In this document: in pieces, positions 17,701 to 18,726 of the stretch
How positions within the stretch are numbered: position 1 is the first letter of the stretch
Layout: the number at the start of each line of letters is the position of its first letter
Program-made: the position numbers and the translations under genes
The notes under the pieces: generated by a model
Told to the model about the DNA's origin: nothing
Databases searched by the model: none
Seen by the model: only the letters and a program-made list of their open reading frames with translations
Assembly: GCA_001584585.1 (NCBI GenBank)
Contig: LSYV01000107.1
Span: 1 to 18,726, forward strand
Length of the DNA stretch: 18,726 bases
DNA from: Gonium pectorale
Taxonomy: Eukaryota; Chlorophyta; Chlorophyceae; Chlamydomonadales; Volvocaceae
Direction: 5' to 3'

Positions 17701-18653
17701 CCGGGGCGGGTGAGCCTCACGTATCATCCCGGTGTGGCTGGGAGAGGAACTTGTTACGGCACTGCAGGCTTGCCCGCCTGTCGGGCAAGAGGTATGGGCT
17801 TGGAACGCACCGGTCGTGCTCGGTAGATAGGTTGGCGCACTGTAGCAAGTGAACAGTCATGCGCTGCGGCATGACGAGTACGCGCCCGCAGGTCGTCCGC
17901 GAGGGCTTCAAGGAGCCGCCCGGCAGGACCTCCTTCTGCGGCAGCTTCGAGCTCCCCGCCACGCTGCTGTCAGAGCGCAGCGCCCTGCGCAAGGAGGGGC
18001 TGGTCAACTTCACGTACATGGGGCTGGACACCATCGGCGGCGGGTGCGTGCATTTATGGGTGGAAGCGGGCAAACGGGGGAGCGCCGGAACGCTGTGTGT
18101 GCAGCAGCTCCTCATCAGCCCTCAGCAGCACGGTCGGTGTGCCCCGTGCGCCCCGGTGCCGATGGTTATCTGTGCACGCCGATGGCGACTGACATGGTTG
18201 TTGAATGAACGCATTTTAGCCGGAAACTGTGGAGATGGGAGTGGAGTGGTTCCATGGCAGCCATGGCCGTAGTGCTGGAATCGCAGCGTCTTGCAGCAGC
18301 CCGGTGCGGCGAGGCTGCACGCACACGGGTGGGGTCGGGCGAGGCTGCACACGGGTGGGATCGGGCGAAGGAGCAGGATGCCCGTGGGATGTGCTTGTGA
18401 AGGATGCTGATCCTTGGGGGATGCCGTAGGGCTCCTTAACTTGCACCTCAAGCATTCGGTACATACGCGCTGCGTTCTTCCGTCGAGCCGCGCCTTTGTA
18501 CTGACGCCAGCGGGCCCGTTTGCCCGCCCCCCCCCCGCCTCCCACGTGCCGCGCGCTCTCAGGCCGGCCCGCCACTTCAAGCTGACCGTGCGCCAGCCAG
18601 ACAACTCCAGCTCGGCGTCCGGCAGTGCAGTCACCGTGCCGTACCTCACAGTC
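11633..18653 (+). CDS. EF-hand, single-pass membrane glycoprotein (3' partial)
   Basis: I read this gene as joined exons: 11633-11753, 12565-12661, 13107-13203, 13589-13794, 14410-14482, 14798-14906, 15223-15327, 15585-15622, 15780-15857, 15926-about 15970, 16149-16315, 16493-16503, 16831-16915, 17348-17483, 17892-18043, 18563-18653. Exons 1-9 add to exactly 308 codons and exons 11-16 to 214, with matching phases at every junction within those blocks. Start: the ATG at 11633 has an in-frame TAA just upstream (11627-11629). An acceptor at AATACAG (about 11650) is an alternative if there is a further 5' exon. Layout: EF-hand, basic stretch, one membrane helix, then a long sequon-rich region, predicting calcium sensing on the cytosolic side and a glycosylated outer or luminal domain. 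No named family recognised. The last intron runs to the window edge. Confidence 0.75.
11754..12564 (+). other. Intron 1
   Basis: An 811-base intron, the longest in the gene, from GTACGA to CTGTAG. It includes small frames on both strands but nothing that joins in phase. It has lower GC than the exons. Confidence 0.6.
12565..12661 (+). CDS. Exon 2: EF-hand calcium loop
   Basis: Reads EVDRDKDGTVDIAELLNMLE. The loop D-R-D-K-D-G-T-V-D-I-A-E has acidic ligands at positions 1, 3, 5, 9 and 12 and glycine at 6, a canonical calcium-binding loop. The following KSRRERRYM is strongly basic and precedes the membrane helix, which by the positive-inside rule places the EF-hand in the cytosol. Acceptor CTGTAG before 12565. 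Donor GTGCGA after 12661, phase 2. Only one EF-hand is visible, and EF-hands usually work in pairs, so a partner may come from dimerisation. Confidence 0.85.
13107..13203 (+). CDS. Exon 3: transmembrane helix
   Basis: Reads IGLIALTVFAACTIGAIVGL and continues TYAIVNALKDTE: about 25 hydrophobic residues, small-residue rich, with no charge until KDTE. Acceptor CGCACAG, donor GTCGGT, ending in phase 0. Being preceded by basic residues and followed by acidic ones, it predicts N-inside topology, type II. Confidence 0.85.
13589..13794 (+). CDS. Exon 4: start of outer region
   Basis: Begins VAGGVMYVKGSTTEVVRTGN and contains the first sequon (ENATEG), then a G/S/A-rich linker. Acceptor GGAACAG, donor GTGGGT, phase 2. 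The intron before it (13204-13588) holds no other exon that I can support. Confidence 0.75.
14410..14482 (+). CDS. Exon 5
   Basis: Encodes FKGVPQPLSSRVSIQALMEL followed by RTLY. The first base completes a threonine codon with exon 4. Acceptor CTGCGCAG, donor GTAAGT (the strongest in the gene), phase 0. The 615-base intron before it has GT-rich simple repeats near 14040-14070. Confidence 0.75.
14798..14906 (+). CDS. Exon 6
   Basis: Encodes IKGAGDVEVCLLVTGVARVP and continues to VVRIVTTA, a beta-rich segment. Acceptor ACAACAG, donor GTGCGT, phase 1. The 48 bases upstream are also open in the same frame (IYPNFDFVPSPIPQQ), so an earlier acceptor is possible, although none with AG fits. Confidence 0.75.
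15058..15164. repeat. Tandem duplication inside intron 6
   Basis: Two units, 15058-15101 and 15112-15164, share CCCTGCTGCCAGCCCTGTT, GTCGGCCGGTA and GGTCTTTGCACCTT, differing by small insertions in the second. This is a local duplication of about 50 bases with no coding meaning seen. Confidence 0.75.
15223..15327 (+). CDS. Exon 7
   Basis: Encodes TISLDDTAISFSDQVVNIFA followed by EAGFRISRDRRMLL. The G codon is split with exon 6. Acceptor CCCTCCAG, donor GTGCGT, phase 1. Confidence 0.8.
15585..15622 (+). CDS. Exon 8: 38-base short exon
   Basis: Encodes FYEILGFFNFIE, with the first glycine split with exon 7. Acceptor GGCTCCAG, donor GTGCGT, phase 0. Aromatic-rich. Confidence 0.75.
15780..15857 (+). 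CDS. Exon 9
   Basis: Encodes NLAIFNQAPEQPRPRLPSQN followed by FLMRLK. Acceptor CGCCCAG; the donor GTCCGG is weak compared with the others. It ends in phase 0, which does not fit the frame of the next exon (see findings). The frame stays open past the donor to 16121, so retention or a longer exon is possible, but the extension has poor codon character. Confidence 0.65.
15926..15970 (+). CDS. Exon 10 (frame unresolved)
   Basis: NFPYCAYFRHPLTN is encoded with GC-rich third positions after a good acceptor (TCTCGCAG). It needs one base from the previous exon, but exon 9 ends in phase 0. The end at 15970 (donor GTCTGA) is a guess. Its length of 45 keeps the overall frame into exon 11, but read in that carried-over frame it meets a stop at 15962-15964. 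Confidence 0.4.
16149..16315 (+). CDS. Exon 11: cysteine-containing segment
   Basis: Encodes VVTYPACVAVHGRPQIYEPC, then a sequon (ENTT), another cysteine (DRCVYVPPEE) and a basic stretch (GRRRRHRQ). Three cysteines and a sequon fit a secreted or luminal fold. Repeated CAG before 16149 (16143-16148) allows one or two extra glutamines. Donor CACAG|GTGAGC, phase 2. Confidence 0.7.
16493..16503 (+). CDS. Exon 12: 11-base microexon
   Basis: GAGCATGCAAG lies between an acceptor (CTCGTCAG) and a donor (GTGGGT). It takes the phase-2 end of exon 11 and delivers phase 1 to exon 13, encoding the join R-S-M-Q-D without a stop. No other segment I tested between exons 11 and 13 satisfies both phases without a stop, although I tested only AG/GT candidates seen by eye. 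Confidence 0.55.
16831..16915 (+). CDS. Exon 13
   Basis: Encodes ASTAATTLNATEDLAGVELL followed by EGVRYMT, with a sequon NAT. Acceptor GCACGCAG, donor GTGAGC, phase 2. Confidence 0.75.
17348..17483 (+). CDS. Exon 14
   Basis: Encodes NETAIMWEGVSRTEYTYALA, then APLYRKVEVV and ends KWQEL. The sequon is NET. The first base completes a histidine codon with exon 13. Acceptor CTCGCAG, donor GTGAGC, phase 0. Confidence 0.8.
17892..18043 (+). CDS. Exon 15
   Basis: Encodes VVREGFKEPPGRTSFCGSFE, then LPATLLSERSALRKEG and VNFTYMGLDTIGG. The sequon is NFT. Acceptor GCCCGCAG, donor GTGCGT, phase 2. The preceding 408-base intron carries short GATA-type repeats near 17551-17562. Confidence 0.8.
18308..18365. 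repeat. Tandem duplication inside intron 15
   Basis: Two units of about 29 bases share GGCGAGGCTGCAC and ACACGGGTGGG before TCGGGCGA. They lie between exons 15 and 16, with no coding role seen. Confidence 0.65.
18563..18653 (+). CDS. Exon 16, last exon in the window
   Basis: Encodes PARHFKLTVRQPDNSSSASG followed by SAVTVPYLTV, with a sequon NSS. A glycine codon is split with exon 15. Acceptor GCTCTCAG, donor GTGAGT, phase 0. The remaining 73 bases of the window are intron. Confidence 0.75.
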
Positions 18654-18726
18654 GTGAGTGCCCGGGTGCCCGGTCGGTCTGCGCGCGTATAAGGAGTTGG
18701 CATGCAGCGCGCTGGAGGGTTGGTTT

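Overview
The window looks like nuclear DNA of a GC-rich unicellular eukaryote, most likely a chlorophyte green alga. Three things point there. A many-exon gene has strong GT-AG splice sites and GC-rich third codon positions. There is a LINE tail of a kind I associate with volvocine and other green algae. The spacers are full of decayed transposons and short tandem repeats. The species assignment is inference. I see no bacterial operon, tRNA, rRNA or CRISPR.

Left part (1-11,000): mostly repeats and decayed mobile DNA. A possible small secreted-protein frame lies at 96-443 on the minus strand and contains a strong foldback. At about 905-2063 (plus) is a broken copy of a retroelement-like repeat, ending in an ATCTGT-type tail. 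Its second copy lies inverted at 8301-9113 (minus), where it is directly preceded by a decayed reverse transcriptase (about 9113-10967, minus). That enzyme is of the Penelope-like type, with a KMH-type motif, an F-L-D-D catalytic box and an F-L-D-I-L box, spread over several frames with stops. At 3477-4593 (minus) is the truncated 3' end of a LINE ending in (TCTG)6. Its coding tail is interrupted by a clean 239-bp MITE (4136-4374) with 15-bp terminal inverted repeats and an 8-bp target duplication, the signature of the hAT superfamily. Removing one target copy restores an uninterrupted LINE frame. Between these lie stretches with only weak or unrecognised frames: one minus-strand frame near 2066-2592, one plausible orphan exon at 6284-6456, and GC-driven open frames at 6460-8300.

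Right part (11,633-18,653 and beyond): one plus-strand gene read from about 16 exons. It encodes a membrane protein with a short N-terminal cytosolic region, a canonical EF-hand calcium loop split across exons 1 and 2, a basic stop, one transmembrane helix (exon 3), and a long region with six N-glycosylation sequons, all after the helix. This predicts a calcium-binding type II surface or endomembrane protein of unknown function. Intron phases agree at every junction except around the exon at 15926, and one junction is bridged by an 11-base microexon. The gene runs off the right edge.

The best candidates for something new are the EF-hand membrane protein, with its microexon and frame conflict, and the shared tail domain of the two retroelement copies, which I could not assign to any family.
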